Of a stretch of 64,000 bases of DNA, positions 17,392 through 25,852 are shown in pieces. Positions within the stretch are counted from its first letter, which is position 1. Each line of letters starts with the position of its first letter. The stretch is from the NCBI RefSeq assembly GCF_017830045.1, contig NZ_JAEDXU010000005.1, forward strand, positions 62,001 to 126,000. Direction: 5' to 3'. The notes under the pieces are model-generated. The model saw only the letters and a list, made by a program, of their open reading frames with translations. It was not told the origin of the DNA and ran no database searches. The stretch comes from Enterococcus larvae. Its GTDB lineage: Bacteria > Bacillota > Bacilli > Lactobacillales > Enterococcaceae. A program made the position numbers and the translations under genes.

Positions 17392-17943
17392 ATGATGAAC
17401 GATTTGATCAACCATATTATCGATACAATTGACAAGAAAGGTGTTCAACGTAACTGTAAAAAGATATTAAAAAAATGTAGTTTTAAGTCTAGTAAAGATT
17501 TAGGTAATATTACGGAATTAGCGGTTTGGCTTTATGTTTATGAATTTTACGACCAAGCGATTTCAGTATGTGATCTTGTTAAAGATGTCCCCTTTACCGG
17601 CGACTATACATTGTGGGGAAATATTGATAGTGCCTTATGTATTAAAGCAAGAATATTGCGATTGCGTGGAAGAAATAAAGATAGCGCAGAGATTATTCGT
17701 TTAATAAATGAACATAGAAGTCCAGAATTATACAAAAATTTAGTTGATTGGTTTGAAAAGGATATTGATAGCGCCATAAAAAACAATTTGGAAAATAATT
17801 GGAAGGCTGATGTACGACAAGGGAGACTACTAAAACTTGAAGCAGCAATACAATACAGAGAAGCTGGTGGATTTCCTATCTCAGATAAAAAATTTGAAGA
17901 TATCATTAGAGAAATGGTAGACATATTGGCTGTGGAACGATAA
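17392..17943 (+). CDS. Immunity-like hypothetical protein (DUF6707-like)
   Basis: 183 aa, cytoplasmic, all-helical looking, with TPR-like features (LAVWLYVYEFYDQAISVCDLVK, ALCIKARILRLRGRNKDSAEII). It resembles helical proteins seen near polymorphic toxin loci (DUF6707-like, from memory). AAGGAGAG precedes ATG 17392/17395. It stands alone between intergenic repeats, like an orphan immunity gene. Confidence 0.6.
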   Translation: MMNDLINHIIDTIDKKGVQRNCKKILKKCSFKSSKDLGNITELAVWLYVYEFYDQAISVCDLVKDVPFTGDYTLWGNIDSALCIKARILRLRGRNKDSAEIIRLINEHRSPELYKNLVDWFEKDIDSAIKNNLENNWKADVRQGRLLKLEAAIQYREAGGFPISDKKFEDIIREMVDILAVER

Positions 17944-18198
17944 GTTCTAGTTAGGACGAGGAGTTTTGCTTCTTTATGATTCTAGCTAGATATAATGAAT
18001 TGATACCTTACACATTGGCTCTCAAATGTTTGAAGGGTTGAATGTTGCGTAAACAAATTAAACTTATAATCAGCGGGAAGAATAGGATGGGACTCTCAAA
18101 AAGGATCAGAAAGAAGACTGAAAAATGAAAGAATCAAATAAGTTAGTATAATTTATTTTGGAATGTTCTAATTATCATATAGAAGGAGAGTGTATATC

Positions 18199-19281
18199 AT
18201 GAAAAAATGGTTTGGGCTTGTTTTGTTATTGCTAGTGTTTATTTATGGAGAAACGGGTGAAGCAGCTATAACCAATAGCGGAACAAACGGTCAAAACATT
18301 AGAGCAACGATTGTAAATCAGGAAGATTTGGACGCATATTTAAATGCAACAGGGACTGATTTGAGTGGCGATATAGTGACCTTTAGAAATACATCAACAT
18401 TGACATTTCCAAATAAATGGTATTTTGTGAAAGATAAAACAACAGAGTGGTGGTTTGAAAGTATTTCAAATGGTGCAGATGTTGATTTGAATGAAGCAGT
18501 TTTTGCGATCAGTAACCAAAGTAATTTTTATTTGAAAATTAATGGTGGTGGAACAGAAGAAAATATGAAGTCAATTAGAAATGGTACTTTTTTGGGTAGT
18601 AGTAATACCAACAATAAAGGCGGATTTATCGGTCAAATGCTAAACGGTCAACATTGGTATTTTAAAAATTTAGTGTTTAAAAATGCTCATTTGCAAGAGC
18701 ACCATCTGTTTGATCTTGCGGGTTGTACCAACATCAATTTTGACACTATTAAAACTTATGGCTATGGGCATAGTGAATACAGTACTACACAGTTAAGAAA
18801 CTTATATGAGCAAAATCCTCATAATCTTTATGCAGAAGCGATTCAGTTGGATCTATCAATTGACGGTGCTTTCGGTGGCTCTTTGAAGGATAAATCTTTT
18901 TTCAAAAATATACAGCCTACTCAAGAATCGACAACAAAAGTGATATTAAAGGATTCGTTGTTTACCACTTATGATGGTCGTTCAGCTCAGGGGTATATTG
19001 ACGGGACGAAGGAAACGGTTGTCCGAAATTATTCTGCTACTGCAATCGGCTCGCACACAGGGGATGAAAATAAGCCGTATACAGAGTTAAATTTTTATCG
19101 CAATACCTTTAATAAAACGATTCGTACTCCTGATAAAACTGATGATAAAAGAATGTACCCAATCCACGTGAAATATGGTACGAAAGAGCAGGTCAAACAA
19201 ACGTCGAATGTTTTCCAAAATCAATACGGCAACCCATCTTCTAATGGACATGTTGGTGGGTATCTTGCATGGTACCAATAA
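18199..19281 (+). CDS. Secreted protein, probable right-handed beta-helix
   Basis: 360 aa. Signal peptide KKWFGLVLLLLVFIYGETGEA (1-22). The body is Asn/Thr/Gly-rich with repeating short beta strands (NFYLKINGGG, HWYFKNLVFKNAHL, NINFDTIKTYGYGH), the texture of pectate-lyase-like beta helices. No catalytic motif can be pointed to and no cell-wall anchor is present. The ATG at 18199 lies 8 nt after AAGGAGAG; a GTG at 18190 is inside that site. TATAAT at 18147 could be its -10. Confidence 0.7.
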   Translation: MKKWFGLVLLLLVFIYGETGEAAITNSGTNGQNIRATIVNQEDLDAYLNATGTDLSGDIVTFRNTSTLTFPNKWYFVKDKTTEWWFESISNGADVDLNEAVFAISNQSNFYLKINGGGTEENMKSIRNGTFLGSSNTNNKGGFIGQMLNGQHWYFKNLVFKNAHLQEHHLFDLAGCTNINFDTIKTYGYGHSEYSTTQLRNLYEQNPHNLYAEAIQLDLSIDGAFGGSLKDKSFFKNIQPTQESTTKVILKDSLFTTYDGRSAQGYIDGTKETVVRNYSATAIGSHTGDENKPYTELNFYRNTFNKTIRTPDKTDDKRMYPIHVKYGTKEQVKQTSNVFQNQYGNPSSNGHVGGYLAWYQ

Positions 19282-19418
19282 GTATATTTCTTTATAAAGC
19301 GAACGAGCGTCTTTCTTCATGAACCAAGAAAGCAGACTAAACAAACAATAATAGAAAGTTTCAGGAATAAATGTGATCTTGAAGCTTCATTGATTAACAA
19401 TTAGTAAGGAGCATACGA

Positions 19419-19667
19419 ATGTGGATGATAGAACGAACAGATAAAATCTATGGTGTTGGTGGCGGTGTGAATTTGAGCTACTATACTGGAGAAACTTACC
19501 AAGTTCAAGGTGAAGTGTACGGAGTTTTCATAGATTGGAATAGACGAACAGAAGCTAAACCTTACACAAGTAAAAAACGTGCTGAGAATGCAATGAATGC
19601 TCTAAAAAAGAAAGTTGGTAATTGGGATCAGTTGGAAGTAGTTCCATTTCCTAAAAAGGATCACTAG
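19419..19667 (+). CDS. Hypothetical small protein
   Basis: 82 aa with AAGGAGC before the ATG. Beta-rich start (IYGVGGGVNLSYYTGETYQVQGEVYGVFIDW) and basic helical end. No family recognised. Alone between the beta-helix gene and an AT-rich gap holding an inverted repeat (GTACC.GAATTG/CAATTC.GGTAC, 19720-19747). Confidence 0.55.
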   Translation: MWMIERTDKIYGVGGGVNLSYYTGETYQVQGEVYGVFIDWNRRTEAKPYTSKKRAENAMNALKKKVGNWDQLEVVPFPKKDH

Positions 19668-19854
19668 ATGGAATCGGAATGACTTAGTTCTAAAAGATAC
19701 GTTGACAGGAAAAAACAAAGTACCCGAATTGAAATACAATTCAGGTACAATGGAAATATGAATGTTTTTTTTTTGAAAAAATTGTACCATGGATAGTAAA
19801 AAAAAAGGCTAGCGTTAACATATATCTCAAAAATGTAAGCGGGAGGGAGAAATA

Positions 19855-20472
19855 TTGAGTTTTGTTTCAGCATTTATTTCAAAAGATTTTGCTTCTATAA
19901 TGTCAGATGGACAAGTGACAGGAAACAATAAAAGGGCAGTACAAGAGGATTACAAGAAGATAATCAAGGTAAATAATTTTCTGGTTGGCTTTACAGGAAA
20001 TGGTACAGCGCCTATTGAATTGATAAAAGCAGCAATTAAGGAAACAGGTGTTGTTATTGGGTTAGGTATTCTAAATAAAGAATTACTTCTAACGCTTATT
20101 GAAAAATGTCTTGATAAGTACAGGCAACATGCAATGGCGAGGATTAATATAGTTTTGGTTGGATTTAACAAAGGAACCCCCTTTATTAATACATTTAGTT
20201 TGGATAATTCAGAAATTTTTCAAGAGAAATTTGAATTAGCGGAAAGTAAATATAGACTTATTACGCTATGTCCATTTGATTACAAATTAGAAAATGGGAG
20301 CGAAGGATTCATATTTATGGAAAAAGTGGATGTTTTAGATGAAAAAGAAATGAATCTGGATAAAATCATAAAATTTCAACATGAAATGAATGATTTTGTT
20401 GCTGATAATTCGGATACAGTAAACAAACATGTGTTTTCGGAGTACGTCAAAAATGATCGTTCGGAATCTTAG
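19855..20472 (+). CDS. Ntn-hydrolase-like protein (HslV/proteasome-type fold suspected)
   Basis: 205 aa from a TTG start after GGGAGGGAG. The N-terminal FISKDFASIMSDGQVT and the following NNFLVGFTGNG recall proteasome beta/HslV chains (DGQVT then VGFxG), but no processed N-terminal Thr is evident and the C-terminus diverges. Cytoplasmic. Lies inside the accessory region and ends in the GATCGTTCGGAA repeat, whose first bases encode its last residues, suggesting the gene end was reshaped by recombination. Confidence 0.55.
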   Translation: MSFVSAFISKDFASIMSDGQVTGNNKRAVQEDYKKIIKVNNFLVGFTGNGTAPIELIKAAIKETGVVIGLGILNKELLLTLIEKCLDKYRQHAMARINIVLVGFNKGTPFINTFSLDNSEIFQEKFELAESKYRLITLCPFDYKLENGSEGFIFMEKVDVLDEKEMNLDKIIKFQHEMNDFVADNSDTVNKHVFSEYVKNDRSES

Positions 20473-20529
20473 AGAAAATTCTCCGGCAACAGTAGTGGAT
20501 CTACCGAAATAATTTTTCTAAAAGTGAAC
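20455..20529 (+). repeat. Intergenic repeat GATCGTTCGGAA, copy 2
   Basis: Second copy of the 74-base unit; a shorter echo (ATCGTTCGGATTCTTAAAAA) follows at 20551-20570. Confidence 0.55.
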
Positions 20530-20595
20530 GGTAAAAGTTCCTAAAGCTGAAAATCGTTCGGATTCTTAAAAACGATCATAACTGCATTTCTGTTT

Positions 20596-20673
20596 CTATG
20601 TAAGTAGTGCGACATTATCCGTTTCGATATATTTCACATTTCCATATTGGCTGTTGTAAACATCTTGTGCCAT
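20596..20673 (-). pseudogene. N-terminal gene stub, 25 codons
   Basis: Minus-strand ATG at 20673 with GAAAGGA upstream encodes MAQDVYNSQYGNVKYIETDN... then stops in the repeat region. A good start followed by so short a frame suggests a gene truncated by a rearrangement. It is next after the phosphatase gene. Confidence 0.35.
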
Positions 20674-20734
20674 ATTTCCAGTTCCTTTCTTAATTCGCAT
20701 TATCGCCCTGAGCCGCAAAGGCGTATTATGCTTA

Positions 20735-21379
20735 TCATGTAAGGATAGAAAAACTTTTGCCATCCCATTTAATAGTAATAATGTCGACATTTTTGATTTT
20801 AGGTTTTTTTCGCAACATTTCTTTTGAAAACAAATACATCAATGTTTTAATAGTAAAAGCATGAGTAACAATCAGGACGTTTGGATTATTCAAGTGAATA
20901 AAATTATCACCTGTATCTTTGAGAAAACTTTCCAATTTATCTGTAATCATCTGAAACGGTTCAACCATACCTGTTATGTCGGATTTATAAATAATCTCAT
21001 GAACTTCCGGCAGACGGAAATTAAGTTCTGAAAAATCATTTTGTATCTGTAATTCATTCATCATACTGGAAATAAACTTGTTATTATTTTCTGCTTCCCA
21101 GCAGCCCAAACACCACTCACGGAGCCTTTTATCAGTAATAACTTGCAGTTCATTTTGCCCCTGTGCAGTTAATATGGTTTTTCCAGTCTGTAAAGCTCTG
21201 GATGTATCACTGGAAAATGCAGCCGAAAATTGGACATTTTTCAGTTGCAGTCCTAGTTGTGAGGCTGTTTGGATTCCTCTTTCAGTTAATGGGGAATCTA
21301 CCCAACCTTGTGCTTTATGTAAATGGTTAAGTAATGTTTCCCCATGTCGAGTAACGTAGAAAGTAACTGTTGAATTCAT
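20735..21379 (-). CDS. Histidine phosphatase family protein
   Basis: 214 aa, phosphoglycerate-mutase-like phosphatase fold. Catalytic box TRHGETLLN near the N-terminus (phospho-accepting His in RHG), LTERGIQTASQLG, DTSRALQTG, and a late VTHAF histidine. Acts on an unknown phosphorylated metabolite. Ribosome site GGAGGAT before the minus-strand ATG at 21379. Opposite in direction to its neighbours. Confidence 0.8.
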   Translation of the reverse strand: MNSTVTFYVTRHGETLLNHLHKAQGWVDSPLTERGIQTASQLGLQLKNVQFSAAFSSDTSRALQTGKTILTAQGQNELQVITDKRLREWCLGCWEAENNNKFISSMMNELQIQNDFSELNFRLPEVHEIIYKSDITGMVEPFQMITDKLESFLKDTGDNFIHLNNPNVLIVTHAFTIKTLMYLFSKEMLRKKPKIKNVDIITIKWDGKSFSILT

Positions 21380-21507
21380 GTTTTATCCTCCGAAATAGTC
21401 CTATGTAATCGCTTCACCTTATCGGCAATAGTCGAACCAAGAAATTAGTAACATTGTACCAGAACCACCCGCCCAGAACAACGCTAAAGTAAAAGCGTAA
21501 CGGCGGG

Positions 21508-21807
21508 ATGTGGATATTAGAAGGAGAATATAAACCTTTTGTTCTTCGACTTGGCGGTGTTGAAATAGAGCTGTCTTCAAATTCAACAGACTATGGATTT
21601 GTTCCGCTACTTCCATTAGGTGGAATAGAGAATGTAGAACACTTGGATGTTGTAAAACTAAAGGAACATGTCTTAATAAATTCTCAAATGTTTGGTAAGC
21701 TAGATTACAATATTTCTTTTGTGGACATTGACTTTACAAATGGACTGTTAATTGTAAAACACTCAAACAATACATGTAAAATTTTAGGTAAGAGAATGAA
21801 GCAATAA
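21508..21807 (+). CDS. Hypothetical protein, possibly a fragment
   Basis: 99 aa starting at an ATG with no ribosome site, just after an imperfect CCGCC/GGCGG inverted repeat (21468-21508). The frame is protein-like (EYKPFVLRLGGVEIELSS, FVDIDFTNGLLIVKHS). Probably the remaining part of a larger gene or an orphan immunity gene. No family recognised. Confidence 0.4.
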   Translation: MWILEGEYKPFVLRLGGVEIELSSNSTDYGFVPLLPLGGIENVEHLDVVKLKEHVLINSQMFGKLDYNISFVDIDFTNGLLIVKHSNNTCKILGKRMKQ

Positions 21808-21904
21808 AAATAGCTTCAGAAAATAATTGGGCTTCTCAAAATGATCAGTAGTCTGAAATGCTGGAGTGATTCGAAATCAAAAGCAATTAATAGGAGGAGA
21901 AAAA

Positions 21905-22405
21905 ATGGGAAGTAAGGAAAGAGTTCTTGTGAAATCTAAATTTAATTACTCAAAGTCGAAGTTAGTGAGTATAGGATTGGTAGGATTATTCATAATTTTT
22001 TGGCTAATGATCTCTTACGTTGCTATTACGAATATTCTAAATAGAGCGATTTTGATGGGGCTATATAACTATGAAGCGGCAATAGCGGTAGTATTCTTAA
22101 TAATTAGTTATTTTGTCGGTACTTTCATTGGAAAAAAAGTCTACAGAAAACTTTTCTTAAAAGAGGTAAAAATAATTGATAATGGTAATGGTTTAACATT
22201 GATCATTAATGGAAACGAAAGACGTATAGATAAAAGCGAGATAGTTAAAATCGAAAGTGAAGTAACTGGAAATACAACTATTCATAGCAATGCTGTTGAT
22301 GAAAAAACGAAACTGAGTATCTACTCAAGAAATGAGGCTTTTCATTTTTCTATTAATGAGAATGTTGAATCAGTAGAAAAGGTAGAGAGCTATTTCAATG
22401 ATTGA
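21905..22405 (+). CDS. Two-TM immunity-like membrane protein
   Basis: 166 aa. A short basic N-terminus (VLVKSKFNYSKSK), two TM helices (about 22-42 and 55-78) and a cytoplasmic beta-rich domain with NGNGLTLIINGNERRIDKSEI. It is paralogous to 26385-26903: both share the KxKFxYS start, the NGNGLTxxIN motif and the same topology. The ATG at 21905 follows TAGGAGGAG. Likely an immunity protein of the neighbouring LXG island; cognate toxin unknown. Confidence 0.65.
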   Translation: MGSKERVLVKSKFNYSKSKLVSIGLVGLFIIFWLMISYVAITNILNRAILMGLYNYEAAIAVVFLIISYFVGTFIGKKVYRKLFLKEVKIIDNGNGLTLIINGNERRIDKSEIVKIESEVTGNTTIHSNAVDEKTKLSIYSRNEAFHFSINENVESVEKVESYFND

Positions 22406-22455
22406 CACTTGAGACAACCATTCTCAAATGGAAGTAACCAGAGCGTTATAGGCTT

Positions 22456-22629
22456 CATGTTCTCAAAGCCGAAAAGATTGTCGCTCTTGAATCGTCAGCA
22501 ACATATGATGATTTTACTAGTGAGAAATACAAAATATATCATGCTCATAGAAATATCGATGAAGAGTTAACCGAATTGAAAGCTGCTGAAGCAGTGTTCA
22601 GCACATTAACAAGTCTTGATGGATTATAA
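22456..22629 (+). pseudogene. Gene remnant, helical C-terminus
   Basis: A frame without a start (HVLKAEKIVALESSATYDD... ending VFSTLTSLDGL) keeps protein-like composition for 57 codons. Family not recognised. Lies upstream of the methyltransferase remnant in the same degraded stretch. Confidence 0.35.
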
Positions 22630-22660
22630 GTATCTTAAAGGTAAGAAACTTAGTAAGTAA

Positions 22661-22789
22661 AAGCAACTGGCAAGAATAGGAAATATGGTCGTTCCACAGG
22701 TAGGTACAGCACTTGCTAAGGCAATTTTACCAGAGCATTGTGTAGAGCTATTGAATAGAGACGTTGAAAAACAATCTGAAGCAGTATAG
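22661..22789 (+). pseudogene. C-terminal tail of a DNA cytosine-5 methyltransferase
   Basis: The 42-codon frame reads KQLARIGNMVVPQVGTALAK, then AILPEHC..., matching the final motif X region of C5 methyltransferases (IGNxVxPxxAxALAxAI). The rest of the enzyme is absent. Followed by a terminator, so it is the true end of a lost restriction-modification gene. Confidence 0.6.
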
Positions 22790-22799
22790 TGATCAAGAA

Positions 22800-22827
22800 G
22801 TATCAGTCAAATGACTGGTATTTTTTT
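22800..22827 (+). terminator. Terminator after the methyltransferase remnant
   Basis: Arms 22800-22809 and 22812-22820 (one G-U) with a very small loop, followed by seven T residues. Confidence 0.65.
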
Positions 22828-22838
22828 GTCAAAAGTTC

Positions 22839-22867
22839 TTGATACGAATAGACAGCTAAATTAAACT
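22839..22867 (+). promoter_or_regulatory. Promoter of the LXG operon
   Basis: TTGATA (22839-22844), 17 bases, TAAACT (22862-22867), 23 bases before the first start codon of the type VII/LXG genes. Confidence 0.5.
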
Positions 22868-22889
22868 ATAAAAAAGGAGTGAATGACAA

Positions 22890-23195
22890 ATGAGTAGTGT
22901 AGATTCAAATCTAACAGTTGCCGGAGCAGCTTCGCAAAAATTCAGCCAAGCGGCGAGTGCATTGAACAGAGCTTCTGTACCGGCAGCTAGTTCTGGGCAG
23001 ACCAATGTCTCCGGCCAAAGCAATGCACAAAGCACAATTCAGCGGATTGGTGTTGTTGGTCAACAGATATCAGGAGCATTAACCAGAGATGGGAATAATA
23101 TACACTCGGTTGCCGAAGAGTTCGCTGCAATCGATCAGAGATTAGGAAAGGGGTTCGATGGGTTATCAGTTCTATCTGGACCAGGTAATTTTTGA
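22890..23195 (+). CDS. TIGR04197-type type VII secretion effector partner
   Basis: 101-aa helical protein with an Ala/Ser/Gln-rich start (AAASQKFSQAASALNRAS type) and a C-terminal FAAIDQRLGKGFDGL helix, matching the small WXG100-like proteins encoded first in LXG operons. It is expected to bind the LXG helices as a targeting partner for the type VII (Esx/Yuk) machine. Ribosome site AAAAAGGAG. Overlaps the next gene by one base (TGATG). Confidence 0.75.
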   Translation: MSSVDSNLTVAGAASQKFSQAASALNRASVPAASSGQTNVSGQSNAQSTIQRIGVVGQQISGALTRDGNNIHSVAEEFAAIDQRLGKGFDGLSVLSGPGNF

Positions 23196-23572
23196 TGGAG
23201 ATCACAGCAGAAGAGGAACACGTCAATCAGCAGCTTTCCAAGGTGGAAATAAATCAAGAGCTGAACCGTAAACAGCAGTGGCGTTTAGAAGAGCTGGAGC
23301 AAGATTGCCAGAGCTTATCGATGCAACACGAGGACTTTCTTTCTATTATCCTTCAGACAACAGAGGATGAGGAACTACAACATTACTTTCTATCTGAAGA
23401 GGATGAGGTCAAGACTCTGCACAGACAAAATTTTATTGAAATAGAAAATGATCGCGAGGACTTAAAGCAGGAAGAAAAGCAATTATCTATAGCAGAAGAT
23501 GAACTATTATGGGAAAGAAAACGCATTGTTATGAGTAAAGAGGATGAAAAGGAGAAAAGAGATGGGGCTTAG
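23195..23572 (+). CDS. DUF3958-like coiled-coil LXG partner
   Basis: 125 aa, almost entirely charged coiled coil (EEEHVNQQLSKVEINQELNRKQQW...), typical of DUF3958 proteins found between the WXG-like gene and the LXG toxin; presumed second partner or chaperone. It starts at the ATG overlapping the previous stop and ends 11 bases inside the LXG gene, so all three are coupled. Its last 37 codons are duplicated at 27287-27400. Confidence 0.75.
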   Translation: MEITAEEEHVNQQLSKVEINQELNRKQQWRLEELEQDCQSLSMQHEDFLSIILQTTEDEELQHYFLSEEDEVKTLHRQNFIEIENDREDLKQEEKQLSIAEDELLWERKRIVMSKEDEKEKRDGA

Positions 23573-24000
23573 TTATTTTGTTGGTGAAGTTCAAGCACAG
23601 TCAAGCTCAGCCGTAAAACTGGCAAATGAGTATATTCAACATGCCGGCACACTGAAGGACAGTGTGAATCACTTTTTGAATGCACCACTATCAAGTAAAA
23701 CGTATGATTCGGCTAGGAATTATTTTATGGCTGTGTATCCACCGTTATCGAATGCGTTGATCCTAGCCGGAGAGTCACTTAGTGAAGCCCATACAAATTA
23801 TCCGGCCAAGTATCAGGAACTCGTTGGTGGCGGAGATACGGAGGAAGATCGACTGCTTGACCAAATACAGCAGGGAAAGCAACTAAGAGATTCGTATCTT
23901 GAAGTATTAGACAAACTAGAGAAGCCAAATCAACGGATGGAACAGGCATGCATGCGGGCACAGGCCAGCATTAACAAGCTGCAGGAGAGGCTAGAAGACT
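23468..24000 (+). repeat. Long direct repeat of the LXG head, copy 1
   Basis: About 530 bp, offset 3828 from copy 2, spanning the DUF3958 tail and the first 145 or so LXG codons. Identity is high up to GGCATGCATGCGGGCACAGG and drops soon after. Confidence 0.8.
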
Positions 24001-24959
24001 TTTATTTATTCAATAGTATTTCGCCTGCGCTGTTCTCTGATGCAGAAACTAATTTGGATAACTTGGAACGAGCAATAGCGGCGTTAAGTAAAGGTGGTGC
24101 TTGGAATCCTGTTTCTGGTACGTTTGATATGACAAAATTGGATATGACTTGGGTTAGACCAGTGAATGAGGCATGGAAGAGACGTCAAGATAAAAGAGAT
24201 GCAACAACATTGGCAGAGGCGTTAAGTAGTGGAAATGTTAACTACGATGTAGAGGTCACTGTTGATGAATTCGGCAACCCAAGCTACTTTGTCTATAAAA
24301 ATGGCAAGCTCGATTCAAAACTGACAACAGAACTGGCAGGCTTGATGGCGGAGTTCCGATTATCAGAGTATCAAAAGCTTCAGAATAGCCCGATAGGAAA
24401 AGTCTATACCCTTGTTACCAGTGCATTTTTTATAGTTGATGGCACGAAGTTTATTGTTAATGGATTGGTGAATTTAGGCAATGGCTTGGCTATTGGTTAC
24501 GGAGTAAATGCAGCAACAGGAGAAGCGACACAACTGCTTGTTCGAGCAGATGGTGCGGTGATATCAGAAGCATTAGTCACTGTATCAGTAGGGATCTCAG
24601 AATTATTGACAGGAGTATCGATCAGTGCAATCAACTGGGGACAAACACCAAGCGATGGTGGTCCAAAAATTGTGTCGAAGATTGATGAGAATACGAGATT
24701 GAAAAAATGTGCAGAAGAAATGGGAAAGAATCAAAGTACACAAAGAGAAGCAGATCATTTGATTGAGCAATTAGCGAAAGGAAATACGAATCCTGGAAAA
24801 GGGAACAAAAACTTATTTAAGGATATATGTTATCTTAGGGGAGATAATGGAGCACGCGTATTTTTCCGAGAAGTGGATGGGGTAATCGAAATATTAGGAA
24901 AAGCAAACAAAGATAATGAAGATGTAGTAATAAAAATATTAATGGACTTGTATAAATAG
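23562..24959 (+). CDS. LXG-domain polymorphic toxin, RelE/ParE-like C-terminal domain suspected
   Basis: 465 aa. N-terminal LXG domain (about 1-210, starting MGLSYFVGEVQAQ, long helices), a linker with a hydrophobic segment (about 280-340), and a toxin tip in the last 90 or so residues. The tip reads NPGKGNKNLFKDICYLRGDNGARVFF...IEILGKANKDN, like RelE/ParE-fold mRNA interferases (basic core, LRG.NGARV.F). Exported by type VII secretion in known systems. The ATG at 23562 follows AAAAGGAG; the upstream in-frame ATG at 23544 lies in the previous gene. The gene 24981-25349 directly after is the likely immunity gene. RelE-like assignment is by motif impression only. Confidence 0.8.
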   Translation: MGLSYFVGEVQAQSSSAVKLANEYIQHAGTLKDSVNHFLNAPLSSKTYDSARNYFMAVYPPLSNALILAGESLSEAHTNYPAKYQELVGGGDTEEDRLLDQIQQGKQLRDSYLEVLDKLEKPNQRMEQACMRAQASINKLQERLEDFYLFNSISPALFSDAETNLDNLERAIAALSKGGAWNPVSGTFDMTKLDMTWVRPVNEAWKRRQDKRDATTLAEALSSGNVNYDVEVTVDEFGNPSYFVYKNGKLDSKLTTELAGLMAEFRLSEYQKLQNSPIGKVYTLVTSAFFIVDGTKFIVNGLVNLGNGLAIGYGVNAATGEATQLLVRADGAVISEALVTVSVGISELLTGVSISAINWGQTPSDGGPKIVSKIDENTRLKKCAEEMGKNQSTQREADHLIEQLAKGNTNPGKGNKNLFKDICYLRGDNGARVFFREVDGVIEILGKANKDNEDVVIKILMDLYK

Positions 24960-24980
24960 AATAGTACTGGAGATATTATT

Positions 24981-25349
24981 ATGAAAATAAAAGCAATTCG
25001 ATATCCAACAACATTGGATAAAATTGAAGATATTACAAATGATAACATAGATGTATTTGTAGATTTAGAAGATGGGTTCACATGTACAATTGTTGTATCA
25101 ACAGCTAAAAACATAGAAATGTACATGAAAGAAAATGGGTATTCGACACCTGGATGGGTTCAGCAATTGATTGTTGTTGAAAAATTAGAGGAAACTTTAA
25201 TTAGAAAAGCAATCGAAGCATATGCTGAGGATGATGCATACTGGTTAAAAGTAACTTTTTTAGTAACAGGACTTGATAAAGAGTATCTGCAAGATAAAAT
25301 GGAAAGAATTAATTTATCTAATCAAAAACTTCTTAACGGAGAGGTTTGA
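24981..25349 (+). CDS. Putative immunity protein, paralogue 1 of 3
   Basis: 122 aa, acidic, cytoplasmic; starts KIKAIRYPTTLDKIEDITND and carries NIDVFVDLEDG, VVSTAKNIE and PGWVQQLIVVEKLEETLI. It starts 21 bases after the LXG toxin stop, the standard position for a cognate immunity gene. Two tandem paralogues follow. Family name not known to me. Confidence 0.7.
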   Translation: MKIKAIRYPTTLDKIEDITNDNIDVFVDLEDGFTCTIVVSTAKNIEMYMKENGYSTPGWVQQLIVVEKLEETLIRKAIEAYAEDDAYWLKVTFLVTGLDKEYLQDKMERINLSNQKLLNGEV

Positions 25350-25486
25350 TATTTCTAAGATTTCGAGCGCCTATGGGGAATTTGTATCGATAAAGAATTT
25401 TTTATTAGGATAGTAGAGGTTCCATAACAGTCATACGAAATTTTGCGATATATCTGAATATTCTAAGTAAATGGGGGAATAATTTA

Positions 25487-25852
25487 ATGGAAGTAGCAAA
25501 AATTGAATACCCAACAGCCTTAGATAAAATTGAAGATTTAACGGATGATAATATAGATATTTTTGTTACATTGGATGATGGTTATACCTATACATTGGTA
25601 GTATCTACGCTAAAAAATGTAGGAACATTAATGAATGAAAAAAGATACTCTGAACCAGGCTGTGTACAACAATTGATTATTGTTGAAGAGCTGAGTGAAG
25701 AACTTATAAAAATTGCTGTTGAGGCATATGCTGAAGACGAAGATGGGATGTTTTTAAAAGTATCTAACTTGGCTACAGGATTTGAAATGAAAGAGTTGGA
25801 TGCAGCACTTGAAAGAAGGCGTCTGATGCATAATGGTGGAGAAGTTGAATGA
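25487..25852 (+). CDS. Putative immunity protein, paralogue 2 of 3
   Basis: 121 aa; same frame of motifs as its neighbours (IEYPTALDKIEDLTDDNIDIFVTLDDGYTYTLVVST, PGCVQQLIIVEELSEELI). Separated from paralogue 1 by 137 bases without a gene. GGGGGAAT precedes the ATG. Likely an orphan immunity gene against a related toxin variant. Confidence 0.65.
   Translation: MEVAKIEYPTALDKIEDLTDDNIDIFVTLDDGYTYTLVVSTLKNVGTLMNEKRYSEPGCVQQLIIVEELSEELIKIAVEAYAEDEDGMFLKVSNLATGFEMKELDAALERRRLMHNGGEVE

Noticed and set aside
21465-21510. Imperfect inverted repeat CCGCC...AACGCT...AGCGTAACGGCGG, considered as an attC-like or attachment site
   Set aside because: No GTTRRRY core pair and no integrase nearby; noted only as a hairpin before a possibly truncated gene.
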